Position numbers and translations under genes: made by a program
DNA from: UBA4427 sp045106235
Lineage (GTDB): Bacteria; Myxococcota_A; UBA9160; UBA4427
DNA: 64,000 bases
Assembly: GCA_045106235.1 (NCBI GenBank)
Contig: JBGCEJ010000039.1
Location: forward strand, 17,504 to 81,503
Reading direction: 5' to 3'
In this document: one piece after another, positions 42,501-50,904 of the stretch
Layout of the letters: the number at the start of each line of letters is the position of its first letter
Numbering within the stretch: position 1 is the stretch's first letter
The notes under the pieces: generated by a model
What the model was told of the DNA's origin: nothing
Database searches by the model: none
What the model saw: the letters and a program-made list of their open reading frames with translations, nothing else

Positions 42501-44256
42501 CACCGACGGTCCCGATAAAGGTCTCATCGGGATCCGCGATGACCCGGTAGTCCGCGACATCTGGAATCGCGCCCCCATTCGTCAGCGCAGCCAACCGTGC
42601 GCCCCGACGCGCACGCAGCTGCCCACCGATCTGATCGCGATGAACGTAGGCGGCGCGGCGGCCCCGGCCTGTCTCGATGCCTTCCGATACAAGCTCAACG
42701 ACCTCATCGAACCGTTCCCGGCTGAGCCCCTCAAAAGGTGCCGCGCGGCGGACAAGCTGAAAAAGGTCTTCCTCTTTCCAAGGCTCGGCCGCGCAGGCGG
42801 CCACAATCTGCTGCGCCAGAATATCGAGGGGCTCGACTGGGGGAAGGATGCGGTCCAGCCGCCCTTGCTTCACGCCCCGCAAGAGACCTGCGCATTCGAC
42901 CAACTCATCTCGCGTGAGCGGGTAGATCCTCCCCTTCGGTAAGCCGCCGCGGAAATGGCCCGAGCGACCGACGCGCTGCAGAAAAGTCGCGATGCTTCGG
43001 GGCGATCCGATCTGACAGACCAACTCAACGGGCCCCACGTCGATGCCGAGTTCGAGAGAAGCCGTGGCCACCAACGCGCGGAGCTGCCCCGCACGCAGCG
43101 CCGTCTCCACCCGCAGCCGCCGCTCTTTCGACAGGCTCCCGTGATGCGCCGCGACGCCGTCCTCACCAAGAAGGTCCGCCAGTTGATGGGCGAGACGCTC
43201 TGCCATCCGGCGCGTATTCACGAAGATCAGCGTCGTTTTATGAAGCTTCACCTGCTCCGCAATTCGGTCCAGGACGTCGCTCATCTGCTCGGTGGAAGCG
43301 ACCGCTTCAAGGTCGGCCCCCGGCAGCACAGTCTCGAGGTCGAGCGCCCGCTTATGCCCCTCGTTCACGATCGTGCAGCGCGCCGCGCCATTTTCATCCG
43401 TTCGGTCCGGCCCGACCCCGACCAGCAATTTCGCAACGCGTTCGATGGGCTTCTGAGTCGCCGATAGCCCCACCCGCGTCGGGCGCTCATCACACAGCGC
43501 CTCAAGCCGTTCGAGCGAAAGCGCCAGATGGGAGCCTCGCTTATCCCGAGCGAGCGCGTGAATTTCATCCACGATCACCGTCCGCACGGGCCGCAAAATT
43601 TCCCGCCCTCGCTCGGAGGTCAGCAAGAGATAAAGCGATTCCGGCGTCGTCACGAGCATCTGCGGCGGCTTCTTCAGCATCGCCGCACGTTCGGATTGCG
43701 GCGTGTCTCCGCTGCGCATGCTCACGCGAATTTCGGGTGCTGCCAGTCCCATCCCGCGCGCGACCGAAGCAATCTCCGCCAAGGGTGTCTTGAGGTTTTG
43801 CTGAATATCCGAAGCCAGGGCTTTCAGAGGCGAGACGTAAAGCACCTCGATCCCGGCCGGCCGTTCAGAGACCTGCGTCCCCGCGGCCGAAGCGGGGCGC
43901 CGGTCCGAAGCCACGCCACGTCGTCGCCCCTCCGAACGCCGATCTCGCGCACTCTGTTCGGGCATTGGATCCAGCGTAAACAGCGACTCTGAGCGCCCTG
44001 CCGCATCGGGGCCATCGCCGGGCACAGGCGCCCCCAGACTCCGTTGACACTCAAGGCTCCGTTGATAAAACGTGTCGATGCAAACCATGAACGCCGCAAG
44101 CGTCTTACCGGAGCCCGTCGGCGCGGCGATCAGGGTGTCTTCCCGGCGTGCGATCGCGGGCCAACCCGAGACCTGCGGCGCAGAGGGGCCCTCAGGAAAC
44201 CGTCCCTCGAACCAGCGTCGCACTGCGGGATGAAACGAATCCAACACACCCACCAT
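39586..44256 (-). CDS. lhr: Lhr-type large ATP-dependent DNA helicase
   Basis: About 1556-aa superfamily-2 helicase of the full-length Lhr class. Visible in order are motif I APTGSGKT, YVSPLKALASDIQQNL (Ia), the DEIH box in VDEIHAL, SATQKP (III), FVNTRRMAERLAHQLADLL (IV), TASLELGIDVG (V) and QRVGRSGH (VI). A winged helix and the Lhr-specific beta-sheet/core follow (GTVGEDFAIDSMPGD, PWAIV-like regions). A C-terminal several-hundred-residue extension contains the DNA-glycosylase/uracil-recognition-like LhrC part. Lhr functions in DNA repair and replication-associated unwinding. A Met at 44256 is used as the start because the upstream in-frame extension is not conserved-looking. Confidence 0.93.
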   Translation of the reverse strand: MVGVLDSFHPAVRRWFEGRFPEGPSAPQVSGWPAIARREDTLIAAPTGSGKTLAAFMVCIDTFYQRSLECQRSLGAPVPGDGPDAAGRSESLFTLDPMPEQSARDRRSEGRRRGVASDRRPASAAGTQVSERPAGIEVLYVSPLKALASDIQQNLKTPLAEIASVARGMGLAAPEIRVSMRSGDTPQSERAAMLKKPPQMLVTTPESLYLLLTSERGREILRPVRTVIVDEIHALARDKRGSHLALSLERLEALCDERPTRVGLSATQKPIERVAKLLVGVGPDRTDENGAARCTIVNEGHKRALDLETVLPGADLEAVASTEQMSDVLDRIAEQVKLHKTTLIFVNTRRMAERLAHQLADLLGEDGVAAHHGSLSKERRLRVETALRAGQLRALVATASLELGIDVGPVELVCQIGSPRSIATFLQRVGRSGHFRGGLPKGRIYPLTRDELVECAGLLRGVKQGRLDRILPPVEPLDILAQQIVAACAAEPWKEEDLFQLVRRAAPFEGLSRERFDEVVELVSEGIETGRGRRAAYVHRDQIGGQLRARRGARLAALTNGGAIPDVADYRVIADPDETFIGTVGEDFAIDSMPGDVFLLGSSTWRVRRVEAGKLRVVDAKGDRPSVPHWAGEAPARTEELSDEVSMLREGLEPILADADEVGACRWLQEECGVGADAALQLARYLGVSRAALGGLPTRDRLVLERFFDDAGGMQLVIHTPRGGRLNRALCLALRKKFCKNFNFELQAAANDDAMVLSLGPHHSFPLADVPRFLKTHGIEETLCQAVLPTPLFTARWRWNLNRSLAVLRFRGGKKNPPAIQRMESDDLMAAVFPQAAACQENVAGPVEIPDHPLVRQTMNDCLTDAMDAQGLRELIERMEDGSLEILCVDTTEPSPLSHEILNGKPFTYLDDAPLEERRTRAVRVRRGLPVEERDLSRLDEEAIAKVRDQAAPNPRDREELHDLLLGVGLLPAPGPVSGVAEPQWAPFFRELVATGRAFEIEVVAEGIAVEGGEVFWAATERADWVAALHPGSVPEGAWASLEAAAGLEEAASPIGEDVAVAHALKGHLETTGPISAGALAARLGVRTGLVEIGLAALESEGFVLRGRFDPPNEGADREEQFCARRLLARIHGDSQAKLRASVEPVSSQDMLRFLFEWQHVAPGAQLEGTPAVARIVEQLQGFDLAAGAWESEVLPARLRNYRPEWLDPHCLSGQVSWLRVAPPSGGRAGTSRSTPLSLVLRADLPWLLQAHRSQAPEEVGASGAGKRNDPRQSRPDEDLLAEGDEQEAPPERLSEQVLAKLDARGALFHSELVAALNVEPVEVESALWELVAQGRVAADGFQALRSLLGSRAPEKKTRAGLRARRGLRRGLASGMLAGAEGRWFRLEERAPVEDADGLAEAVAEQLLVRWGIVFRDIVARENLALPWREIVWALRRLEARGVIRGGRFVSGFTGEQFAMPEALDLLAAVRRKPRTGVRVRVSGSDPLNLVGILTPGDRIPGVRTREVVYVDGLPETLSEAPAATDFAPGALAERIASEKDLTVGLRDGQAESTWS

Positions 44257-44321
44257 GCCGGGCAATCTAGCTTTGCGTTGGCGCGAGCGAAAGAGAGGCG
44301 AAAAGACTTCACGCTTCGAGT

Positions 44322-45347
44322 ATGCTGATTCTCGTGTTGATCCCACGCATCGTCTCACTGGTTCCGAGCGCGACGGAGACCGTCTTCCGATTGGGGATGG
44401 GAGATGCTCTCGTCGGCCGCTCCCACGTCTGTGATTGGCCTGAGGCCGCGCGAAGCCGTCCCGCCCTCACGCGTCCGCGACTGGAATCGACCTCAAGCCG
44501 CGGGATCCACGACGAGCTGCGAAGCCATCTCGCCGAAGGGCTCGCGATTTACGAGATCGATCTCGAGGCCCTGCGCGATCTCCGACCGACCCACCTTCTC
44601 GTTCAGGACCAATGTTCTGTTTGCGCCGTTTCGCCGAGCGACCTCGAAGCGGCCCTCGCCGAGTGGCTCGGCGAGAAGCCAACCCTCGTGCGCCTCGCGC
44701 CACATCGACTGGATGATGTCTGGGAAGACCTCCAGCGCATCGGCGATGCCCTGGGATGCGGCGATCGCGCGAATCGTCTTCGCCTCGAGATCAATCAGCG
44801 CCTAGCCGAGCTCTCCGCGCAGGTCGCGACAAACAAGAACATCCGGACCGAGCCGCCGCGCGTGGCCTGCATCGAGTGGTTAGATCCGTTGATGGTCGCT
44901 GGACATTGGGTGCCGGAGCTCGTCCGGCTGGCCGGCGGCGAACCGGTTTTGGCCGCGTCGGGCGGTCCCTCAACGACACTTTCAACGCGCGCTCTGATCG
45001 AGGCGGACCCTGATTTGATTTTCGTCGAATGCTGCGGCTTCGACCTCGAGGCCTCCCAAAGCCATTGGCAGGAGCAGAGTGACTTGCGTTCCGAGCTCCG
45101 TGACTGGCTCGAAGCGAAAAGGTCCGCTGAGGACAACCAGCACTCTACACCTGCAACGCGGCAAGGTGAGGAACGGGAAAGCCCGTCGCGGATCGTCTTG
45201 AGCGACGGCGATGCTTTCTTCAACCGCCCTGGACCGCGGCTCGTCGACTCCGCGGAGATCCTCGCTGAAGCCATCTGGGGGAAGCCGCTTGCGGGTCGAG
45301 AAGCCGAATTCGGGCGGGACTGGATCCCGGCGCCCGGGCTCGCCTAG
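44322..45347 (+). CDS. Cobalamin-binding-type periplasmic-fold protein (BtuF-like, no signal peptide)
   Basis: 341-aa TroA/BtuF-fold protein. It starts IPRIVSLVPSATETVFRLGMGDALVGRSHVCDWPEAA, the hallmark of the cobalamin-binding protein family, and contains HLLVQDQCSVCAVSP, an extended Cys-containing loop. WLDPLMVAGHWVPELVRLAGGEPVL and LRDWLEAKRS follow. It has no signal peptide, as in the soluble cytoplasmic subgroup often annotated cobalamin-binding or B12-related. No transporter genes are adjacent, so an import role is not supported. The gene is divergent from lhr, and its stop overlaps thiO by CTAG. Confidence 0.8.
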   Translation: MLILVLIPRIVSLVPSATETVFRLGMGDALVGRSHVCDWPEAARSRPALTRPRLESTSSRGIHDELRSHLAEGLAIYEIDLEALRDLRPTHLLVQDQCSVCAVSPSDLEAALAEWLGEKPTLVRLAPHRLDDVWEDLQRIGDALGCGDRANRLRLEINQRLAELSAQVATNKNIRTEPPRVACIEWLDPLMVAGHWVPELVRLAGGEPVLAASGGPSTTLSTRALIEADPDLIFVECCGFDLEASQSHWQEQSDLRSELRDWLEAKRSAEDNQHSTPATRQGEERESPSRIVLSDGDAFFNRPGPRLVDSAEILAEAIWGKPLAGREAEFGRDWIPAPGLA

Positions 45348-46501
45348 CTCAGTCGATCCGGCGACGGGCAAAGTGGATGCGTCGCCTCGATTTTCGATTT
45401 GCCAAGGATCGCTTCGCCCAGGATCTGGCTGGTCACCGCCGAGAGCAGCACGCCATTTCGGCCATGCCCCGCCGCAACCCAGAGGCCGTCCACCTCTGCC
45501 CAGGGCCCCACCCACGGCAGACCGTCGGCGCTCACGGGCCGGAGCCCCGCCCAGGCGCGCGTAAAGCTCGCGTCCCTGAGCTCCGGGAAGAGCCGCCGCG
45601 CGCGCTCAAGAAGCGTCGCCACGCCCTCGGCGGTCACACGACGATCGAATCCCACGGACTCCTCGGTAGCCCCCACAACCCAGGAGCCGTCCCGCTTGGG
45701 GACGGTGTAGATCCCCGGCGCCCAGCAGATCGCTCGGGTGCCTGGAAGCGGCGCATCCAACTGCAGAATCTGGCCGCGGATCGGCCTAACAGGGAGCATC
45801 TCCGCTTGCGGACGGGCGAGCCCTGAAGCCGCTAGCAGGCTCGGCGACCAGGCTCCCGCCGCCACCACGACCTGCTCCGCTTCGAAGCGCCCCGCGCTGG
45901 TCTCGACGCCGGAGATTCGACTGCCCGCGCAAAGCAGGCGCTCGGCCCGCACGCCCGTCAAAAACGTAACGCCGCGATCCCGCGCCGACTGCGCGAGCGC
46001 GCGCACGAGGAGCGGCGGCCGCAGGTGGGCCTCATGCGGCGAGAAGAGCCCAGCCAAAGCGTCGCCCGAGAGCGCGGGCTCGGCGCGGCGCAGGTCGGCG
46101 GGATCCACTCGCTCAAGCTCGGGATCAAATGGCCAAGCCCCGGCGCTGCTTTCCGCCTGCGTGCGCTTCGCCTCGAGACGCGCCGCCTCCTCGGGATCGA
46201 ACGCGACCTCGAGCAATCCACTGCGCTCGAACTCGGGATCGATGCCCGCCTCGTCTTTCAGCCGTGCACAGAGCCCCTCGAAGAGCGCCAAGCTCTGCAA
46301 TCCCAAATCGAGGAGCGGGCCGCCGGTATGGGCTTCGCCGAGGGGCGCGAGCATCCCGGCCGCTGCCCCGGAAGCGCCTGCGGCCAGGGCCTCCCCTTCG
46401 AGCAGCGCGACCTTAAGCCCTTCTTGCGAGAGGCGTTCCGCGATCGATACGCCGATTACGCCGCCCCCGACGATGATGAGATCGAATCTTCTCGGAGCCA
46501 T
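45344..46501 (-). CDS. thiO: Glycine oxidase ThiO (FAD-dependent)
   Basis: 385-aa D-amino-acid/glycine oxidase family flavoprotein. It starts MAPRRFDLIIVGGGVIGVSIAERLSQEG, the FAD-binding GxGxxG, with GAAAGMLAP following, the thiO hallmark. Further landmarks are VVVAAGAWSPSLL, RPIRGQILQLD, VPKRDGSWVVGATEE and WAGLRPVSADGLPWVGP. ThiO oxidises glycine to iminoglycine for the thiazole half of thiamine, but no thiG/thiS gene is adjacent. The start shares one base (TAATG) with the end of the SCO gene. Confidence 0.9.
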   Translation of the reverse strand: MAPRRFDLIIVGGGVIGVSIAERLSQEGLKVALLEGEALAAGASGAAAGMLAPLGEAHTGGPLLDLGLQSLALFEGLCARLKDEAGIDPEFERSGLLEVAFDPEEAARLEAKRTQAESSAGAWPFDPELERVDPADLRRAEPALSGDALAGLFSPHEAHLRPPLLVRALAQSARDRGVTFLTGVRAERLLCAGSRISGVETSAGRFEAEQVVVAAGAWSPSLLAASGLARPQAEMLPVRPIRGQILQLDAPLPGTRAICWAPGIYTVPKRDGSWVVGATEESVGFDRRVTAEGVATLLERARRLFPELRDASFTRAWAGLRPVSADGLPWVGPWAEVDGLWVAAGHGRNGVLLSAVTSQILGEAILGKSKIEATHPLCPSPDRLS

Positions 46502-47400
46502 TACGAGGTCGGCGCGGCCCCCTGCGCGATTCGCGCAGCACGGGCTTCCGCGAGCGAGATTACATCCGCGAGCAGCGCTTCGTCGCCGCCGCCGCGGGCG
46601 GTGTAGCGCTGCATCACGCGCCCGTTCTCGACCAGGAAAGTGATCAGCGTATGGTCAATCGCACCGTCGGCCGTCCGAACCGAACCCACGCCCCAGCTGA
46701 GAACGAGATCCGCCACAAGCTGCTCCGGCCCCGAAAGAAAAGACCAGCCCGAGAGATCGGCGCCCCGGGCTTCGGCGTAGGCTTTCAGCTCTTCGGGACC
46801 GTCGTTGGCGGGATCGAGGGTAATCGACACGAAGCGAATATGTTCACGCAGCGCCGCGGGGATCCGCTTCTGAACCGCGACCTGATTGGAAGTCTGGACG
46901 GGACATGGACCGGGGCAAGCGGTGTAGATGAAATCTACGAGTAAAACGAGATCCCCAAGCGATGCGAGGCTCAGCGTGCGGCCTTCTTGATCGACCAGCT
47001 CGAAGGGCGGTGCGGGACTTGAACGGACGAGCCCTTCCCCCAGCTTGCGCCAGCCCGCCTCGGCAGGCGCCTCGCCGACAATCTCAAAGTCCTCCACTTC
47101 GTAGCTGCGACCCGTGAAACGAAGTTCGAAGGCGATGACCTGTCCGGGGGACATCCGCTTCAATACGCCGGAATCGGGCACAGCGAAATTCATCGTCATC
47201 GCCGGCATCAACCCGTCGATCTCCTCATGGTCGATCAGAACCTGCGATCCTTCGCGGTCGACATCTTCGACGATGCCTTTCGCGGCATAGACTCCGGGGC
47301 CACCGTCCTCACCTCGACCGCAGCCGAGGGCGAGGTTGAGGGCGAGCGCAGCCAACAGACCGACCAAGAGCACACCGACGCGTCTCCTTAAAAAGCCCAT
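46501..47400 (-). CDS. CusF-like domain fused to SCO-family copper protein
   Basis: 299-aa exported protein. The signal ends at LALGC, a lipobox, so it is probably a lipoprotein. Residues about 40-115 resemble CusF_Ec copper-binding barrels (YAAKGIVEDVDREGSQVLIDHEEIDGLMPAMTMNF), including the Met-x-Met and Trp-less metal site. Residues about 130-290 are an SCO1/SenC thioredoxin-fold domain with CPGPC and the late His in DHTLITFL. SCO proteins assemble the CuA centre of cytochrome oxidase. The ATG at 47400 overlaps the upstream barrel gene by 13 bases. This fusion and the adjacent outer-membrane protein suggest copper handling. Confidence 0.9.
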   Translation of the reverse strand: MGFLRRRVGVLLVGLLAALALNLALGCGRGEDGGPGVYAAKGIVEDVDREGSQVLIDHEEIDGLMPAMTMNFAVPDSGVLKRMSPGQVIAFELRFTGRSYEVEDFEIVGEAPAEAGWRKLGEGLVRSSPAPPFELVDQEGRTLSLASLGDLVLLVDFIYTACPGPCPVQTSNQVAVQKRIPAALREHIRFVSITLDPANDGPEELKAYAEARGADLSGWSFLSGPEQLVADLVLSWGVGSVRTADGAIDHTLITFLVENGRVMQRYTARGGGDEALLADVISLAEARAARIAQGAAPTS

Positions 47401-48452
47401 TGCCACCCCAGGGTTGCGGACCAATCCCGTTCAAGCTGCGGCCCGTCGAGATCCTGATGGACTGGGATGCCGAATTCGAGAGCCAAGCGCTGGTCGTCGA
47501 GCTGCGGAATGGTCAAAGCGAGTCCGGGAAACGCCGTAAACGTCGTGCCGCCCCGCGCCTTCGGGTTCGCCGATGCGTCGGTCAGAACGGCGAACTGAGA
47601 GTCTTGTCCGCTCAAGTTATTGCGCTTCTCCCAGCCGAGCCGAAGCGAGGCGCTCACCCCCGAGACCAGGCGCAGCGCACTCCAGAGTGAAGCCTCAAAG
47701 CGACTGCCTTCGCGGTAATCCAGATCGTTCCGTCCAACCGGATGCCGCCCGACCGCCTGGGCTCCCCAGGAGATCCACTCAAGGTCGCCGCGATAGGTCC
47801 AACCCCATTCGAGATCGACGGTTCCGTTGCCAATCTGGGAGTCGTAAGGCAGACGCAGATCGCCTCGACTCTTCCGGAAATTGCCCGTCGGAACATCGAA
47901 GCCAAGATGCAGATGCGAACTCTCCGCCCCCTTCCGGATAAAGGGAATCAGCATCGCGAACCGAAGGTCACCAACGCCTTCGGTCTGCTCCTGACAGGCG
48001 CGGCTCGCACGCCCGCAGGCGCCGAAGCGCTCGAGTTCTTTCTGCAAAAAAGGCACCTCTGCGACCAGCGTCACGCGGGGATGCGGGGCGTAGGCGATCT
48101 CGAAAACATGCGCCGTGACCTGGAGCGAACGCGGCGACTGCTCGTAGTCGACAAAAAGGCTGTTGCGAACGCGCTCGGGGCGGATGTCTCGGTCCCCGAT
48201 CAAAAGCCCCTGGGACTGCGTGCGGACGAAGCGGTACGCCACCCGAACTTGATCGACCTGCAGCGGCTCACCGTGGCGAACACCCACAGGCGGCGGCGGT
48301 CCCGCGCCCGGCGACGTCACTTCCGCCGTTTCAAGTTCGGAGCCCGCTGAATTCGCTTCCGCTTCCCTCGCCGTGTCAGCGTCCGCGGCGCTCGCAGGCG
48401 GCGCCGCTGCCAAAACGATCAGCGCACTCAAGGCCACGAGAAGCAAGGACAT
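47388..48452 (-). CDS. Outer-membrane barrel protein, putative transporter
   Basis: About 354-aa protein. After the signal peptide (LLLVALSALIVLAAAPPASA) comes a proline-rich linker, then repeated amphipathic strand patterns such as SLQVTAHVFEIAYAPHPRVTLVAEVPFL, SHLHLGFDVPTGN and RFEASLWSALRLVSGVSASLRLGWE. It ends in WQWAF, a BAM-type terminal Phe. It resembles MetA-pathway phenol-degradation-type outer-membrane proteins. The downstream SCO gene starts inside its 3' end. Start choice: ATG 48452; longer in-frame starts up to 48605 would add a repetitive Thr/Ala-rich part. Confidence 0.75.
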   Translation of the reverse strand: MSLLLVALSALIVLAAAPPASAADADTAREAEANSAGSELETAEVTSPGAGPPPPVGVRHGEPLQVDQVRVAYRFVRTQSQGLLIGDRDIRPERVRNSLFVDYEQSPRSLQVTAHVFEIAYAPHPRVTLVAEVPFLQKELERFGACGRASRACQEQTEGVGDLRFAMLIPFIRKGAESSHLHLGFDVPTGNFRKSRGDLRLPYDSQIGNGTVDLEWGWTYRGDLEWISWGAQAVGRHPVGRNDLDYREGSRFEASLWSALRLVSGVSASLRLGWEKRNNLSGQDSQFAVLTDASANPKARGGTTFTAFPGLALTIPQLDDQRLALEFGIPVHQDLDGPQLERDWSATLGWQWAF

Positions 48453-48683
48453 CGAGCGCCCCAACCAATGTGCCTCCGTGGTGTCAGTGGCGCCAGTGGC
48501 CTCGGCGGCCTCCGTGGAATCAGTGGGAAGAAAGACGGCCCGGCCGCCCCACCCCATTCTGTGACCGGCTGGCCCCGTTCTCATTTCAGCTCTGTCGCGA
48601 ATCACATGCGCAAGCTAGGGAAAGGGCTGTTCGGGAGCAACGCATCCGGCTCGCCCTCGCGGCGCAATCCGCCATACGAATCA

Positions 48684-49508
48684 TCAGCGAGCCCCGAGCG
48701 AACGCCGAAAATCCTCTTCGAGTCCCGCAAGGTTCTTGCGATACGCTCGCTTGGCGCCGCGATCGAGGCTCCCGGAGCGAAGCACGCCCGACCAGAACTG
48801 CTGCAGCGCATCTTCGCCACCGCGCGCCTGCACGAGATAATCGATCATCGCGTAGGACTGGAGATAAGCCAGCCGTGCGGCTTCCGGCGCAAAGCCCCCC
48901 AGACTCGGGGTACTCAGATCAGCCAAGCTGAAAAGCTGGCCCCGCTTCGCCATTTCCGAGAGAACAGCCCTCTCCCGGGTATTCAACGTGCGCTTTCCGG
49001 TCGCTCGGGCTTCGAACCATTCCGCGATGCCCTCATTCATCCAGGCGGGGAGCCGAAGCCGCGGCGCTTCGGCATCGAAGGCAGCATGGACGAGTTCGTG
49101 ATGCAGCACGCGTACGAGTGATCCGGTCACGACCTGGCCGCCGCGAATATGAATGGAGCCGCCGTAAAATCCCGCCGCAGGGAAACGGAAAAGCCCCGAA
49201 AACTGCGCGTCAAAGAGCGTCGGGTCCCAGACGTAGACCTCGAGTTTCTTTTCAGGCCGCAACCCAAGAAGCGAATCCAGCCGATCGTAGGCGGACTCGA
49301 GTTCGCGGAGAACTTGCTGTTCAAAGGCGCGGGAGCCGCGAAGGCCGCTGTGCTCATCGATGTCCACATCTTGAAAGAGCGTGAAATGAAAAGACTCTCG
49401 GCGCTCGAAGCGACCGTCCGCGCCATCGTTCCCGATCGCCCGCGAAGACTGCGCCCCAGAGCCAACGAGAATGCAGCCAAGCCAAAGGCCGAGAAACAGA
49501 CGCGACAT
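48684..49508 (-). CDS. Exported peptidase-MA-like metallopeptidase
   Basis: 274-aa exported protein. The signal sequence is LFLGLWLGCILVGSGAQSSRA. The gluzincin motif is VLHHELVHAAFD (HExxH) with the third ligand in LPAWMNEGIAEWFEA (NEGxAEW), the pattern of peptidase MA and related families. Residues YVWDPTLFDAQFSGLF precede it, as usual in the family. The C-terminal helices contain LAYLQSYAMIDYLVQA, a typical second family element. A zinc-dependent peptidase role in the envelope is therefore likely; substrate unknown. Confidence 0.85.
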   Translation of the reverse strand: MSRLFLGLWLGCILVGSGAQSSRAIGNDGADGRFERRESFHFTLFQDVDIDEHSGLRGSRAFEQQVLRELESAYDRLDSLLGLRPEKKLEVYVWDPTLFDAQFSGLFRFPAAGFYGGSIHIRGGQVVTGSLVRVLHHELVHAAFDAEAPRLRLPAWMNEGIAEWFEARATGKRTLNTRERAVLSEMAKRGQLFSLADLSTPSLGGFAPEAARLAYLQSYAMIDYLVQARGGEDALQQFWSGVLRSGSLDRGAKRAYRKNLAGLEEDFRRSLGAR

Positions 49509-49715
49509 GAAACGGGTGTATTTCCCTGAATACGAACGGGGCGAAGCCCCTCTACTCGGTCGAGCCAACGCGCAGCGAGTCATGATCATTCAGTCCCCGT
49601 TCGGCTCGATTCGTTCCAGCCGAGAAACTTGCTTATGCTCTGGCTACGCCCTTTCGCGCAACCCCAAAGAGAATAACAGGAAGTCCGCATTGTCCGACCG
49701 TGAAAGCGCACAACT

Positions 49716-50276
49716 GTGACGAGGATCGCTGGAATCATTGCCCTAAAACGTGCGGTCTGCGGAATGACGGGATTGCTTGTGCTCAGCGGTTTGGGCTGCG
49801 CGACCCTGCCCGCCGAAAGCGAAATCCGCGTAACGCCGGAAATGCTTCGAGACGCGGTCGATACTTTACCCCCGGTCGAACCGGGCACCTTGCGGATCGC
49901 CCTTGCCTTCTCAGGGGAGAGCGATCTCGACCTCGGCGTCACTGACCCGACGCTGGAAACGATCCGCTTCGCCCGCCCACGCGACACTCGAGGCGGAAAG
50001 TTCTCGGGCGATCGCGGCTGCGGTGATCCAGCACCGCGAATCGAAATCGTCTCGTGGAAAGATGTCTGTCCCGGTCGATTCGAAATCACCGTGGAACACG
50101 CCGCGGACTGCGGCGGCGCACTCATGGAGGCAAACAAGTCAAAGCCGCAGTGGCAGCTGCGCATCGATCACGACGGCGTGGAATGGAAAGAGGGGCGCAT
50201 CGCGCGGAGTGCCTTCGTCCCAATCATCTTCGAGGTCGAACGCACGAACACGACGCCCGCGCATTGCCGACGTTAG
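49716..50276 (+). CDS. Lipoprotein with YfaP/DUF2135-like beta domain
   Basis: 186 aa. The lipobox LSGLGCA lies at residue about 28. Residues 60-185 contain RIALAFSGESDLDLGVTDPTLETIRFARPRDTRGGKFSGDRGCGDPAPRIEIV, which recalls DUF2135/YfaP domains where a strand with x-DLDL-x-V-x-D-P-x-G is followed by a GG loop; the similarity is by eye. Four Cys are spread along the domain and may be disulfide-bonded. The start is GTG 49716 with no strong ribosome site. The gene is divergent from the peptidase-like gene. Confidence 0.55.
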   Translation: MTRIAGIIALKRAVCGMTGLLVLSGLGCATLPAESEIRVTPEMLRDAVDTLPPVEPGTLRIALAFSGESDLDLGVTDPTLETIRFARPRDTRGGKFSGDRGCGDPAPRIEIVSWKDVCPGRFEITVEHAADCGGALMEANKSKPQWQLRIDHDGVEWKEGRIARSAFVPIIFEVERTNTTPAHCRR

Positions 50277-50301
50277 GCGCTTCGGCTGTCCCCGCCCTGA
50301 A

Positions 50302-50697
50302 TCAGGGAAGCACGCCGCCTGAGAAATAGGTCACGGCGGCTCGGCCGGCCGCGGCAACGAGCTTGTTAAAGCGGCGGATATTATCCGCGGCCTTTCGCAT
50401 CGCCGTTCGTTCAGCGCCGTAGGCGGGACAAAGGTCCGCTCGGCGATTCCAGAGCCGCTCGACTTGATCATTCGTGGCGTTCGCCCAAGCGTAGTTGCCC
50501 CGGTCGAGCGCCATCGGCAGGATCGTGTTTTCGAAATGGTCGATCTGCTTCGTGAGCTTCTTGCATTGCCCGCGGTAGCGACCTCGCTCGCCCGCTTCCG
50601 GAGAGGAAGCGCTTGCGGCCGCAGCCATCAGGAAAACCAACGCGAGCCCAAGAATGGCCGCGCCCCGAAATCGATGTTTAAGGAATCCAAGCTGCAT
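50302..50697 (-). CDS. Small exported helical protein of unknown function
   Basis: 131 aa, family not recognised. An N-terminal signal peptide reads AAILGLALVFLMAAAASA. The mature protein is helical with GRYRGQCKKLTKQIDHFENTILPMALDRGNYAWANATNDQVERLWNRRADLC; the two Cys are about 40 residues apart and may form a disulfide. It resembles small cytochrome- or nucleoid-like envelope helices only in size. The Met at 50697 is chosen because it directly precedes the signal peptide. Confidence 0.5.
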   Translation of the reverse strand: MQLGFLKHRFRGAAILGLALVFLMAAAASASSPEAGERGRYRGQCKKLTKQIDHFENTILPMALDRGNYAWANATNDQVERLWNRRADLCPAYGAERTAMRKAADNIRRFNKLVAAAGRAAVTYFSGGVLP

Positions 50698-50904
50698 GTG
50701 AGACGCATCGGCGGGCCCGAGCGGAAGCTGTAGCGCCGGCCCTGCTCTCCCGACCCGCATCAACCAAACCGCCGGCGCAGCAGCTCAACCAACGCGTGCC
50801 CCGCAGGGCCACCCCTCTCCGTCCCCCTCGACTGCAGGCCGCTGGCCCCGTCTCCCAAACCAGAGGGGCGGATGCGAGAGCGGAGATCCAAGCGACGAGG
50901 GGCC

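Noticed and set aside
50764..50904. Possible non-coding RNA or tRNA
   Set aside because: No cloverleaf or conserved TPsiC (GGTTCRA) with matching acceptor stem was found; the gap shows only GC-rich sequence.
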